The translations under genes were made by a program, and so were the position numbers. 64,000 nucleotides of DNA from Litorimonas sp964511495 (GTDB taxonomy: Bacteria > Pseudomonadota > Alphaproteobacteria > Caulobacterales > Maricaulaceae), in contig CAZEFT010000012.1 of the NCBI GenBank assembly GCA_964511495.1, forward strand, positions 40,107-104,106, in the 5' to 3' direction. Shown one piece after another: positions 17,729-25,576 of this stretch. How positions within the stretch are numbered: the first letter of the stretch is position 1; every line of letters starts with the position of its first letter. The notes beneath the pieces were generated by a model. It did no database searches, was not told the origin of the DNA, and worked only from the letters and a program-made list of their open reading frames with translations.

Positions 17729-18897
17729 CGGCTGTCTCCTTTTGGTTTGTGCGACGCATCATTCAACCCAAGCAGGGCGCGCTTTTCCGTGTTAGACAGA
17801 AAGTCAGCTTGATTAATCCGTTGCCATTGAGCGTGACGGTCTTCGGCCAGAGCCGGTACTTTTTCGATATTGAGCGAGAGCATCAGCGTTTCATCGAACC
17901 AAGGCCGCAGCCATGTTTCCAAACCACACGCTGTTTTCTCGACGAGTGGTAAAATCGTTTGACGCCAAAAAGCCTGATTGGCTTCACGGTAATTGGCATA
18001 GGTATTATCGCCCGGCAGGCCTAGGAGCATAGGCGGCACGCCAAACGCCAAAGCAATCTCACGCGCCGCCTCGCGTCGCGCCTGAATGAAATCCATATCC
18101 GTCGGGGATAGGCTCATGGATTTCCAATCCAACCCGCCTTCTAGGACCAAAGGCCGTCCGGCCCGAGCCGTGCCCGCATGACCATTTTCCAATTCTCGTT
18201 TCAAGCGCTCAAATTGTTCATCACTCAAGTGATCTGCACCGCCTGCGCCTTTATAAATTAACGCACCGCTTGGACGGGCGGAGTTTTCCAATAATGCCTT
18301 GGCCCAGCGTCCGCCTTCATTGTGCAAATCAACTGCTTGGGCACAGGCCTGTAGGGGTGAAACGGTCATATCCGGGCTGAACAGGCGCATGTGAAAGACC
18401 GGACTACGGCCAAGGCGCAGATCACGTTGCAAACGTCGCTTTTCGCCATTCCCGTTTTCTATATCCCAAGCGATGACGGCCCCGGCTTTATTTTGACGGG
18501 GTGCCACATGGTTCGGGCATAGGGCGTGAACGCGCGGCCTATATTCGGTGTTTGAAAGTTCGAAATAAGCTTCGCCTGAGAGTTGGAGAAAGCCATAAAA
18601 AGCTTCCAATTCTTTGGTCAGTGTCGCTTCGAAGTCCTTATTATCAGCTCCATCCATGATAAAGTTTATCGGCACGCTCGTGGCGGCTTCTGAAATCAAA
18701 CGTACACAACGGTAGACAATCGGGTTACGCGCATAACCTTCCCGACATAAGGCCGAAAAGGTTTGCGGCGTCCAATGTGCTCCCTGCCCTAATTGTAAGG
18801 CAATTAAAGGCTGACCCGATTTCGTTTCGGGTGGGTTCTTTTCCGCCATAGAAAAAGCCGTCCTGCGAGACGCAGACGGCTTGAAAAAATCTAACAT
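17725..18897 (-). CDS. GTA gp3-like HK97 family portal protein
   Basis: A 390-residue portal protein through which DNA enters the head. Signatures include 'NPIVYRCVRLISEAATSVP', 'SGEAYFELSN', 'HMRLFSPD...SPLQACAQAVDLH', and the DNA-tunnel region 'QARREAAREIALAFGVPPMLLG'. The start at 18897 gives the usual family length. It is preceded by 131 bases without a gene, containing a 6-bp hairpin (ATAGCC/GGCTAT) but no T-run, and overlaps gp3.5 by 4 bases. Confidence 0.95.
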   Translation of the reverse strand: MLDFFKPSASRRTAFSMAEKNPPETKSGQPLIALQLGQGAHWTPQTFSALCREGYARNPIVYRCVRLISEAATSVPINFIMDGADNKDFEATLTKELEAFYGFLQLSGEAYFELSNTEYRPRVHALCPNHVAPRQNKAGAVIAWDIENGNGEKRRLQRDLRLGRSPVFHMRLFSPDMTVSPLQACAQAVDLHNEGGRWAKALLENSARPSGALIYKGAGGADHLSDEQFERLKRELENGHAGTARAGRPLVLEGGLDWKSMSLSPTDMDFIQARREAAREIALAFGVPPMLLGLPGDNTYANYREANQAFWRQTILPLVEKTACGLETWLRPWFDETLMLSLNIEKVPALAEDRHAQWQRINQADFLSNTEKRALLGLNDASHKPKGDSR

Positions 18898-19028
18898 AAA
18901 TTTGGCTTATCCTTTTATCGGCAAAGAGCGTTTTGCCCAATTCCGGTGATAAGCTGTTTATAGCCCCGCTTTGGCTATGTGCGGATCATTCTCTTTATTT
19001 TCTTCTATGTGACTGATTAAGCGACGGT

Positions 19029-19466
19029 TTATGCAACCTTAAACAGGGATTGTTTTTCTTCGTCCTGTCCCAGATAGGTTATGGCCATTCTATATTGCGC
19101 TTTAATGTCACGACGGCGATCTTCATCCCCGATGAGCGAGGCCAATGTGATTGCACTGCGATAAGCGGCTACTGAGTTTTCAAGCGCTTCTAAATCATGA
19201 GTTTTGCGACCCAATGACAGTAATGTATCCGCCAAGGCTGCATGCACGTCCAAAGTCTCCCTTGGAGCTGTATCAATATTATAATATTTTTTTGCTGATT
19301 TGAGCGCTTGTACGGCTTGGATTAAAACAGATGGGTCATCGGTTTGTTCGGCGAGTAAAATCATTTTGTCTGCGAGTTCTTTATTCAACTCGGCGAGTTG
19401 CGCATCAGTTTCAGCCAGTTTTCGCGTTAGATCAACTTTGAAATTTTTGTCGACAAACTTTCGCAT
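19029..19466 (-). CDS. TPR-like helical protein between terL and portal genes
   Basis: A 145-residue protein. Residues 5-45 form a charged coiled-coil-like helix ('LAETDAQLAELNKELADKMILLAEQ'), here best described by its regular Leu/Ala spacing. The rest looks like two or three tetratricopeptide-type helix pairs ('ALADTLLSLGR', 'ALENSVAAYRSAI'). There is no signal peptide. The ATG at 19466 is chosen because GGGAG lies seven bases upstream. RcGTA has no gene between terL and the portal gene, so this is an extra, lineage-specific member or a passenger. It is flanked by gaps of 98 and 131 bases, unlike the overlapping GTA genes, and may have its own promoter. Function unknown. Confidence 0.8.
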   Translation of the reverse strand: MRKFVDKNFKVDLTRKLAETDAQLAELNKELADKMILLAEQTDDPSVLIQAVQALKSAKKYYNIDTAPRETLDVHAALADTLLSLGRKTHDLEALENSVAAYRSAITLASLIGDEDRRRDIKAQYRMAITYLGQDEEKQSLFKVA

Positions 19467-19564
19467 ACTTACACTCCCACACAACCTCATCCTAAGGTCT
19501 TTACAACGGGGGTTAGTATCTGATTAATGTTAATCCGCCTTTAAAGGTTAGGGTTAATAGGGCG

Positions 19565-20800
19565 TTAAAGGCTACGAATTTGCGGGCGGTTGTGGGTGTT
19601 GATCAAAAGGTGGCTAACGGCCCATACCAAAGCATCCACCCTGTCAGGACTGTGTGTTTGGCCGGGCGCACCTAAATTCATTAACTCACTTTCCAAGTCA
19701 TCGCACCGCGTCGCATGTAAGACGCGTCCCTGCTCATAAAGCGCGGCAACCGGCTCTGCCCGACTACGCTTGCTCTTGGTCGCGAAGACAGAACGAATGG
19801 GAATTTCAGGAGCAACAGAGCGAATAACCGTTTTTACCAAATCACCGCCTTGATTGACTTCCACAACCAAATGATCGGCGTCCCAATAATCATAAAGCTT
19901 TACCGCAGCTTTGGCCCATCCTTCCGGAGACAGCCCCTGCACTGTGGCATCTTGTAGGATATAGACTTTCGCCATGCGGCCCTCACCCACACGCGCAGCG
20001 ACAATCAAGCCGCATTTGTCGGACCGTGCTCCACTTGTGACGGGAGGGTCCACCGCAATAATCAGCGCGTCAGCCTTTGGAACGCCGGATGTGAACCGGC
20101 AATTTTCAATCATATCATGCGTCCAGAGTGCGTCTTGACGGTCTTGAATAATCTCCCCGTCAAGCTCCTGACGACCCAGCCGCGTTCCGCCATAGCCGTC
20201 ATCCATCATACTCAAAAATGCGGGTGCAAGATGGCTGACATTTTCGGCCGTCTTTGCCTGATAGGTGACAACACCGTTCATCTCTATCAATTTGAACAAA
20301 GCCGATATGGGTCGTGGTGTTGTGGTTATCACCATTTTTGGATCAACCCCCAACCTTAGTCCTAAGCGCAGATTGGCGAGTGTTTCTTCCGGATAGCGCC
20401 ATGCACAAAACTCATCAGCCCAAGCCGCACCAAATTGCGGACCGCGTAAACTGTCGGGGTCTTCGGCCGAGAACAGATATCCCACAGCCCCATTGGGCCA
20501 GTCCAAACGTCGACGAGAGGCCGTATAGACGGGTCGAGTGGAGGGGAAACCAATATTTAAAACACCGCTTTCACCTTCCAACATGACCTCTCTGGCGTCA
20601 TTTAATGTCGGGGCGACCAAAGCCAGTCGGCCTGTTTTTCGAGCTTGTTCAGATAACCATTCAGCCCCTGTACGCGTCTTACCCGATCCCCGTCCACCTA
20701 ATAGCAACCAAATCAGCCAGTCTTCAGATGGAGCCATTTGATTGGGGCGCGCCGTATATTCAAATTCCGTTGCGATAGAGGCGAGATCATTCGCTCTCAA
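19565..20800 (-). CDS. terL: GTA gp2-like terminase large subunit
   Basis: A DNA-packaging ATPase and nuclease of about 410 residues. The Walker A motif 'LLGGRGSGKTRTG' is near the N terminus. The acidic ATPase site is in 'GAAWADEF', and the nuclease domain begins with 'ALIIAVDPPVTSG'. In GTAs this enzyme packages random host DNA to fill the head. The start is uncertain: TTG at 20800 gives a 14-base overlap with terS. Upstream ATGs at 20890 or 20914 would overlap it by about 100-130 bases, although a stretch just before the TTG ('WESFVSQ') resembles family N termini. All motifs are intact. Confidence 0.93.
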   Translation of the reverse strand: MRANDLASIATEFEYTARPNQMAPSEDWLIWLLLGGRGSGKTRTGAEWLSEQARKTGRLALVAPTLNDAREVMLEGESGVLNIGFPSTRPVYTASRRRLDWPNGAVGYLFSAEDPDSLRGPQFGAAWADEFCAWRYPEETLANLRLGLRLGVDPKMVITTTPRPISALFKLIEMNGVVTYQAKTAENVSHLAPAFLSMMDDGYGGTRLGRQELDGEIIQDRQDALWTHDMIENCRFTSGVPKADALIIAVDPPVTSGARSDKCGLIVAARVGEGRMAKVYILQDATVQGLSPEGWAKAAVKLYDYWDADHLVVEVNQGGDLVKTVIRSVAPEIPIRSVFATKSKRSRAEPVAALYEQGRVLHATRCDDLESELMNLGAPGQTHSPDRVDALVWAVSHLLINTHNRPQIRSL

Positions 20801-21203
20801 CTGTGAAACAAAACTCTCCCAAACCGTTTTGAAGTGAGACCTCCCTCGCGAGAGTGTTGAGACGTTTGTGCATGGCGGCTCGGTCTTCATCGTTAAGGGG
20901 TGGGAGGTCTTCATAGCGTGTGTGAGCCTTTTCCGACTCTTCCGATTGTTTGGACTTGTTATGAGCGTCTAAGGCATCAATAAATTTCAAAAGGCCCGCA
21001 CCGGTTTTCAGGAATTGATCGAGCCCTTTTATATGAGCGGCATAGGCCTTTGCCTGTTCAGACATCACTCCCTCGCCAAATGACGGTGATAAGAGACTCC
21101 CGTTTTGGCCGACATAGTCAATTAATTCATGGAGGAGCGAACGCACGCTGTCGGTATCAAATTGGGTTGAGCAAGGAGAGTGCGAAGCTGGTGAGGCCGT
21201 CAT
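20787..21203 (-). CDS. terS: GTA gp1-like terminase small subunit
   Basis: A 138-residue protein in the gp1 position just before terL. The middle is helical and coiled-coil-like ('KAYAAHIKGLDQFLKTGAGLLKFIDALDAH'), with charged C-terminal helices, similar in layout to the RcGTA small terminase, which has lost specific DNA recognition. The ATG at 21203 is preferred because GGAG is seven bases upstream. Other in-frame starts (ATG 21218, TTG 21251) lack a site. Assignment rests on position and helical layout more than on sequence recognition. Confidence 0.75.
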   Translation of the reverse strand: MTASPASHSPCSTQFDTDSVRSLLHELIDYVGQNGSLLSPSFGEGVMSEQAKAYAAHIKGLDQFLKTGAGLLKFIDALDAHNKSKQSEESEKAHTRYEDLPPLNDEDRAAMHKRLNTLAREVSLQNGLGEFCFTVESE

Positions 21204-21258
21204 ATCGGACTCCGTCATAAGCCAATAACCAAGTGAATCCTGAATAAACAAGCAGAGC

Positions 21259-22062
21259 TTAACGCCCTGTCCCGGTGCGGCGTTGTACTCTGGGATTAGT
21301 ATAGGCTCGTTTTGACTTCACCCCAGCGACCGTTCCGTAATGAACGGATAGCCGGGTCAGACCTAATCGCAAGACTGTTAATCCGCTGCCTTTTGCCCAG
21401 TGTTCCGCCCGCTCTAAAATATCAAGTGATTGATCCAGACAACACACGGCAATTACGGCAGAATCCAGCCCGTCACCCATGGCTTCTCGGGCGGTGCGTA
21501 GGCGCGCCTTGGCATCAGCGGCACGGATATAACTGTCCTCAACGGCCTGAGCCCGTGCGCCCTTATCGGTTTGAACGCCTGCTCCGTCATAGCTTTGGGT
21601 CGCGGCCAAACCATGACCACTGGCGTGATAATCCCGGGCAATCCGTTTTCCCGCCTCGATCAGAGCTGCCTCCAATAAGGGCGCACCGTTCAAATCGGTT
21701 TGATGCGAGAGGCGATCAAGGACAGATAAACGTCGGTTGACAGAGGCTTTGCGTTTCACACCGCCCTGCACATAAACATCGCGCTCTTCTAAATCATAAT
21801 GCTGATTACGAGCCTGACCGTCCTTGCCATGTTTCAATCGACGCTCAACCGTTTCAGCCACACGATATCCTGCGTGATCAAGTTCGAGGGCGCCTGCGGC
21901 TTTCAGCAAATGGAGGTCTTCGGACCTCACCCAGAAAGCCGGTCGTTTGCGCCGATCACCAAGCGGGTGGGCGGGAAAGGCATCACACCCATTGGCTATC
22001 GAAATGACGGCTTTGTGGTGAAGCAGACGGCGCAAAATTTGTTCTTGGTCGAAATTTAACAT
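21259..22062 (-). CDS. gafZ: GafZ-like GTA activator/anti-terminator (DUF6456 domain)
   Basis: A 267-residue protein. The C-terminal half (about residues 108-240) is a DUF6456 domain: 'NRRLSVLDRLSHQ', 'LLEAALIEAGKRIARDY', and 'DSAVIAVCCLDQSLDILERAEHW' with the closing 'RLGLTRLSVHYG'. In Caulobacter the DUF6456 protein GafZ binds RNA polymerase and lets it pass terminators in the GTA cluster. In Rhodobacter the equivalent is the C-terminal part of GafA. Here its ATG directly follows the TAG of the gafY-like gene with no gap, so the two are translationally coupled. It stands at the head of the structural cluster, on the same strand and 55 bases before terS. Confidence 0.82.
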   Translation of the reverse strand: MLNFDQEQILRRLLHHKAVISIANGCDAFPAHPLGDRRKRPAFWVRSEDLHLLKAAGALELDHAGYRVAETVERRLKHGKDGQARNQHYDLEERDVYVQGGVKRKASVNRRLSVLDRLSHQTDLNGAPLLEAALIEAGKRIARDYHASGHGLAATQSYDGAGVQTDKGARAQAVEDSYIRAADAKARLRTAREAMGDGLDSAVIAVCCLDQSLDILERAEHWAKGSGLTVLRLGLTRLSVHYGTVAGVKSKRAYTNPRVQRRTGTGR

Positions 22063-22464
22063 CTAAGCTGCGACCTCACTGATGCCACTCATCTTACGGC
22101 GCGGCTTCACAGAGGGAAGAGGTGGTTGTGGAGCTTGGCGGAGAAAGTTCTCCAATTTAATGATTTTCAAATCAAAGACCGGATCTTCGCGGCTCTCCTC
22201 CACCACTTTACAAGCGTGACTGACCGTGGAGCGATCTTTGTCAAACCGTTCCCCTAACAGGCTGTGGTTCATTTCATAAAGCACATTGGCCAGATACATG
22301 GCGACTTGTCGTGCAAAACGTAGATGCCTGTCCTGCTGTTTTGGGTTTTTCATGTCTGTCTCGGTCAAACCGAATTCCAGACAGACCGTCGCAACCACCA
22401 AATCCACTTGATGAAATTGGTGGGCGGGCGTGTGTTTTTTATGACGACGTTTTTTACAGGGCAT
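22063..22464 (-). CDS. gafY: GafY-like GTA transcription activator (DnaA domain IV-like)
   Basis: A 133-residue protein whose central part is a DnaA domain IV-like helix-turn-helix. It shows 'RFARQVAMYLANVLYEM' followed by 'GERFDKDRSTVSHACKVVEE', the equivalent of DnaA's DNA-recognition helix. There is no AAA+ domain, so it is not an initiator. In Caulobacter GafY binds the GTA promoter; in Rhodobacter GafA carries the same domain fused to the GafZ part. The N terminus is very basic (CKKRRHKKH). The ATG at 22464 is chosen because GGAGG stands four bases before it. It is coupled to gafZ without a gap. Confidence 0.8.
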   Translation of the reverse strand: MPCKKRRHKKHTPAHQFHQVDLVVATVCLEFGLTETDMKNPKQQDRHLRFARQVAMYLANVLYEMNHSLLGERFDKDRSTVSHACKVVEESREDPVFDLKIIKLENFLRQAPQPPLPSVKPRRKMSGISEVAA

Positions 22465-22597
22465 ATGTCCTCCGATAACTGTTTGAAGCCAGTTTAGCCC
22501 CATACAGCGATGTGAGGATTATATTCCTATTAAAAAGAACAAAAAGTCAACATCTAAGCTGTCACTCTTTTGGTGGAAAACAGCTAGAGTGTTGTAA
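22465..22597 (-). promoter_or_regulatory. Region upstream of gafY with overlapping dyads and a TATAAT
   Basis: Non-coding stretch between the PAS_5 stop and gafY. It holds a near-palindrome around 22516-22529 containing TATAAT on the minus strand (22518-22523), and a TTGACT at 22545-22550. The spacing of 21 bases is too long for a standard promoter. Two interleaved inverted repeats follow: AGCTGT/ACAGCT (22557-22562, 22580-22585) and CACTCT/AGAGTG (22563-22568, 22586-22591). Likely control region for GTA activation; exact sites are not certain. Confidence 0.45.
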
Positions 22598-23101
22598 TTA
22601 GGCGTAAATTTTTTCGAGGTCTGTTTCGAGGGCTTGGCCAGCATCCATCTTCACAAAATGGTCGTAACCGAGGATCATTGTGACATCCTTGCCTTTTTCG
22701 GCCAACGGCAAGCGAATCCAAAACTGCGCTAGATGGCCACCGCTGGGTGTTCCGGGACGCGTCACACCGGCATAAGGTCGGCGGTTCTCCACGACATTAT
22801 CGAGAACTTTTTTCCAGTACGCATTGCGACACCCCATTGGCAACTCATCTAGATGCCGTCCTTGAATTTCACAATTGAACAAATTCCAATAACCGGTCCC
22901 TGCCAAACGAAAACGATAGCGTCCGGTATCAGCCTCGACTTCGGTCAATGTGGTGGTTGGGAGTTGTTTGCCTATATCCTCAGGAAAGATTTCTTTGCGG
23001 GATGGAAAACTCTCAGCGGTACATTTTGACCGCCAATAGTCATAGATTCGTTGTTGCTGCGGTAACACCATTTGATGGCGTAGTGCATTCCCTTCTAACA
23101 T
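22598..23101 (-). CDS. PAS_5 family PAS-domain protein
   Basis: A 167-residue single-domain protein of the PAS_5 family. Hallmarks are 'RIYDYWRSK' near the N terminus, 'RYRFRLAGTGYWNLFNCEIQGRHLDEL', and the later 'YAGVTRPGTPSG' and 'FWIRLPLAEKGKDVTMILGYDHF' strands, given as short landmarks. Such proteins are common in alphaproteobacteria; some act in stress or stationary-phase signalling, but no ligand is known. It sits upstream of gafY on the same strand, 133 bases away. GGGAGGAAAT before the ATG is a strong ribosome-binding site. A link to GTA control is plausible but only inferred from position. Confidence 0.82.
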   Translation of the reverse strand: MLEGNALRHQMVLPQQQRIYDYWRSKCTAESFPSRKEIFPEDIGKQLPTTTLTEVEADTGRYRFRLAGTGYWNLFNCEIQGRHLDELPMGCRNAYWKKVLDNVVENRRPYAGVTRPGTPSGGHLAQFWIRLPLAEKGKDVTMILGYDHFVKMDAGQALETDLEKIYA

Positions 23102-23114
23102 ATTTCCTCCCGTA

Positions 23115-23133
23115 ACACTGGCCCGAACAGTGT
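23115..23133 (-). promoter_or_regulatory. Hairpin next to the PAS_5 ribosome-binding site
   Basis: Perfect 6-bp stem (ACACTG at 23115-23120, CAGTGT at 23128-23133), 7-base loop. On the minus strand it ends five bases before the GGGAGG site of the PAS_5 gene. It could affect translation or be an operator dyad; neither is proven. Confidence 0.35.
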
Positions 23134-23264
23134 GCCTTATTCATCGGCAATCCACTCTATTATCGCAACGAATTGTTAACCATAAATTAGGGTTTCATAA
23201 GGAAAAGCGCGCCTTTTTTGAATCGCTTCCGATTCAATCTAATGGAACTATCTAGTTTGTTTTA

Positions 23265-23285
23265 GAAAAAACACCTATTTGGTGT
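23265..23285 (-). terminator. Probable intrinsic terminator after the MucR-like gene
   Basis: Stem ACACC/GGTGT (23271-23275, 23281-23285) with a 5-base loop, followed on the minus strand by six T residues. It lies about 80 bases past the MucR-like stop and would end the antiporter-MucR transcript. The stem is short, so strength is uncertain. The rest of 23102-23363 also holds a GAATCG/CGATTC hairpin (23220-23235) and no gene. Confidence 0.5.
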
Positions 23286-23363
23286 GCAAATTTTGCCATA
23301 TCATAGATATATCAAGTAAATTTTACGCCTGTTCAGCGTTCTGATTCGAATCGCTCTGCAAAT

Positions 23364-23813
23364 TCAATTCTGACGATGCCGGCCCAATCCAGTGCGTTTA
23401 GCCAGTTCAGATCGGCGTTTCGCATAATTAGGGGCAACCATGGGGTAATCCGCGGGCAGTCCCCATTTCTTGCGATAATCATCTGGTGACAAGCCGTATT
23501 TGACCCGCAAATGTCTCTTGAGTGATTGAAAGGCTTGCCCATCTTCAAGGCAAATAAGCACATCATCCTGCAAAGATTCGCCAATCGGAACGGCGGGCTC
23601 CGGGCGACTATGAGCGGTCTCGCCGGAGCGATCTGACGCCGCCATTATCAGGCCATCATAAATCGTGCTCAATAACTCAGGAATGGCCTCAGGAGCGACT
23701 TTATTGCGGCCCAAATAGGCGGCCGCAATCTGGGTCGTTTGAGCCAATACTGTCTCAGTCGTGAGACCTTCAATTGTATCAGCAGAGGGCGATATGGCTT
23801 TATTCGCGCCCAT
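23364..23813 (-). CDS. Ros/MucR-family zinc-finger-like transcription regulator
   Basis: A 149-residue MucR-type DNA-binding protein. The N-terminal helix region (about 18-60) is the usual oligomerisation part. The C-terminal Ros/MucR core reads 'DDVLICLEDGQAFQSLKRHL', then 'YGLSPDDYRKKWGLP' and 'YPMVAPNYAKRRSELAK'. Zinc ligands of the family are Cys, Asp or Cys, His, His. Here Cys, Asp and the first His are present, but the second His (normally in HLRTHY) is a Lys (HLRVKY), so zinc binding may be altered or lost. It starts 11 bases after the last antiporter gene, with no good ribosome-binding site, and may be transcribed with that operon. Confidence 0.85.
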   Translation of the reverse strand: MGANKAISPSADTIEGLTTETVLAQTTQIAAAYLGRNKVAPEAIPELLSTIYDGLIMAASDRSGETAHSRPEPAVPIGESLQDDVLICLEDGQAFQSLKRHLRVKYGLSPDDYRKKWGLPADYPMVAPNYAKRRSELAKRTGLGRHRQN

Positions 23814-23824
23814 ATATATAAGCT

Positions 23825-25576
23825 TTAAGCTCCGAGAACGTAAATGACCAAGAGCGTGACCAAAAGCATGCCTGCCGTCAACACAGCCGCCAGACCTGAG
23901 GGGGCTGCCTCACTCAATGTCCCAGCCGGGCTGAAGGCTTGGTAGAGTTTTCGCCCAACCTTATCAAAAGCCCGCGAACGGAAACGCCCAATATGAACAC
24001 TGGCGCGGTCCCACATGGCAGAAATCCATGTAACGGCCCCGAAACCCGCTTTGCGGTAGAGCCAATCGGAATCCACAATTTCGGCCCGTCTTTCTGCGGG
24101 ATAGAGCTTATAGCGCTTCAGCAAAGTGAAGGCAAAAATCGCGGCAAAGAGGAGTTGTAGCTGGAAGACCACATGATCCCAAGTATAAGGCTTATAGGGA
24201 TAATCCATCTCAAAAGGCATCAAATCATAGAGCAAGTGATAACCCCCGCCGGGAATTGGCAAAGCCAGATAGATACAAAGAAAACCCGCCAAGCCCATTG
24301 CGAGCAGCATATTCCAAGGAGCTTCTTTCACGCGGCGTCCGCTATCATGAGCGAAGAATGTGAAATGCGGAACCTTAATACCCGAATGTTCCATCACACC
24401 GGCAGAAGCAAACAGCATCATAGCGAAAGGCACCCAGAGATGTTCTTCAATGGCTGCTGCCAAAATCATAGCTTTCGTCACAAAGGCGGCCAAGAGTGGG
24501 AAGGCCGCGATCGACCCTGCTCCAATCAGACACAAGACCGCCGTAAAGGGCATGGAGCGGAATAATCCCCCCAATTCAGAAGCTTTCGCTGTCCCTGTGC
24601 GGTACATCACTGCGCCGATGGACATAAACAACAAGCCTTTAAAAATCACATGGACGAAAACCTGTCCAACAACACCGTTCATAGCAAGAGCTGAACCAAT
24701 GCCGATACCCGCGACCATAAAACCTAATTGGTTGTTCAGAGAATAAGCCAGAACTCGACGGAGGTCATTTTCAACCACCGCGAAGAAGACAGGGAAACAG
24801 GTCATAATTGCCCCGATCCAGATCAGGATATCCGTGCCGGGGAAACCACGGGCGAGTGCATAGATTGCAAATTTCGTGGTAAAAGACGCCAAGATAACCG
24901 TTCCGGTAATTGAGGCTTTGGGATAGGCGTCCTGCATCCAGTTATGAAGCAACGGGAAACCGCATTTAATCCCCATAGCGATTAGCATCAGCCAACCGCC
25001 CGGCGTATCCAGACCGATATAGGTAAACATGAAGTCCCCGCCACGGCTTTCGGCGACCATCACCGCTCCGCCTAATAGCATGACACCCGACAGAACCTGT
25101 ATCGCCAAATAGCGCATACCCGCGGCATAGGCCCGCTCTCCACCTTTCCAGACGAGGAAAACAGAGGAAATCGCGGTAATTTCCCACATGATGAACAGAG
25201 TGATCATATCGCCGGCCAACACACCCGCAATGGCTGCGCCTGTATAGATCAGCGCTGAACTATCCGTGATACGGCATTTTTCATGCAGGCCATAAATCCC
25301 ATTAATCAATCCCGCCAGACAGAAGAGATACCCCCAAACAACGGAGAGATTATCAATCCGCAACGTCGTCAGCTCAATCGGGCCAAAATTCAAAATGCCA
25401 CCGAGCACCTCAACATCAGTTTTGATTATGAAGATCAACCAAGCAGCAAAGACAGGCGCGGAAATCAAAATCAGCTTCCGCAAATAATGTGTGGCCGGTG
25501 TTTTCGGTATCAAGGCACAGACCAGACCGGCGGCGATAACCCAAAAACCCGGATTTATATTCATGAGATCAAACAT
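23825..25576 (-). CDS. Third Mrp/Mbh antiporter-like subunit (NuoL/MrpA-type)
   Basis: A 583-residue membrane protein of the proton-conducting NADH-quinone oxidoreductase/Mrp family, with about 14-16 membrane spans. The family's key Glu ('FIMWEITAISS') and Lys residues ('AMGIKCGFPLLHNW', 'SFTTKFAIYAL', 'HVIFKGLLFMS') are kept. An extra C-terminal stretch with a long amphipathic region and a final membrane span resembles the NuoL/MrpA tail. With the separate MbhD/E-type subunit at 29955-31142 it may represent a split MrpA (inference). It ends the antiporter operon; its start overlaps the stop of the 124-residue gene by one base. Confidence 0.88.
   Translation of the reverse strand: MFDLMNINPGFWVIAAGLVCALIPKTPATHYLRKLILISAPVFAAWLIFIIKTDVEVLGGILNFGPIELTTLRIDNLSVVWGYLFCLAGLINGIYGLHEKCRITDSSALIYTGAAIAGVLAGDMITLFIMWEITAISSVFLVWKGGERAYAAGMRYLAIQVLSGVMLLGGAVMVAESRGGDFMFTYIGLDTPGGWLMLIAMGIKCGFPLLHNWMQDAYPKASITGTVILASFTTKFAIYALARGFPGTDILIWIGAIMTCFPVFFAVVENDLRRVLAYSLNNQLGFMVAGIGIGSALAMNGVVGQVFVHVIFKGLLFMSIGAVMYRTGTAKASELGGLFRSMPFTAVLCLIGAGSIAAFPLLAAFVTKAMILAAAIEEHLWVPFAMMLFASAGVMEHSGIKVPHFTFFAHDSGRRVKEAPWNMLLAMGLAGFLCIYLALPIPGGGYHLLYDLMPFEMDYPYKPYTWDHVVFQLQLLFAAIFAFTLLKRYKLYPAERRAEIVDSDWLYRKAGFGAVTWISAMWDRASVHIGRFRSRAFDKVGRKLYQAFSPAGTLSEAAPSGLAAVLTAGMLLVTLLVIYVLGA

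Noticed and set aside
21312..21740. A 142-residue plus-strand frame over the gafZ-like gene
   Set aside because: It is antisense to a DUF6456 protein with clear family motifs and has no recognisable domain or ribosome-binding site.
7551..22464. An active prophage
   Set aside because: The gene set and order match a gene transfer agent; there is no integrase, repressor, replication or lysis gene and no att repeats are seen.
22063..22464. A second dnaA gene
   Set aside because: Only the domain IV-like DNA-binding part is present, no AAA+ domain, and the neighbour is a DUF6456 protein, which fits GafY.
22518..22550. A standard TTGACT-TATAAT promoter before gafY
   Set aside because: The spacer is 21 bases, too long for a normal sigma-70 promoter; noted only as a possible control region.
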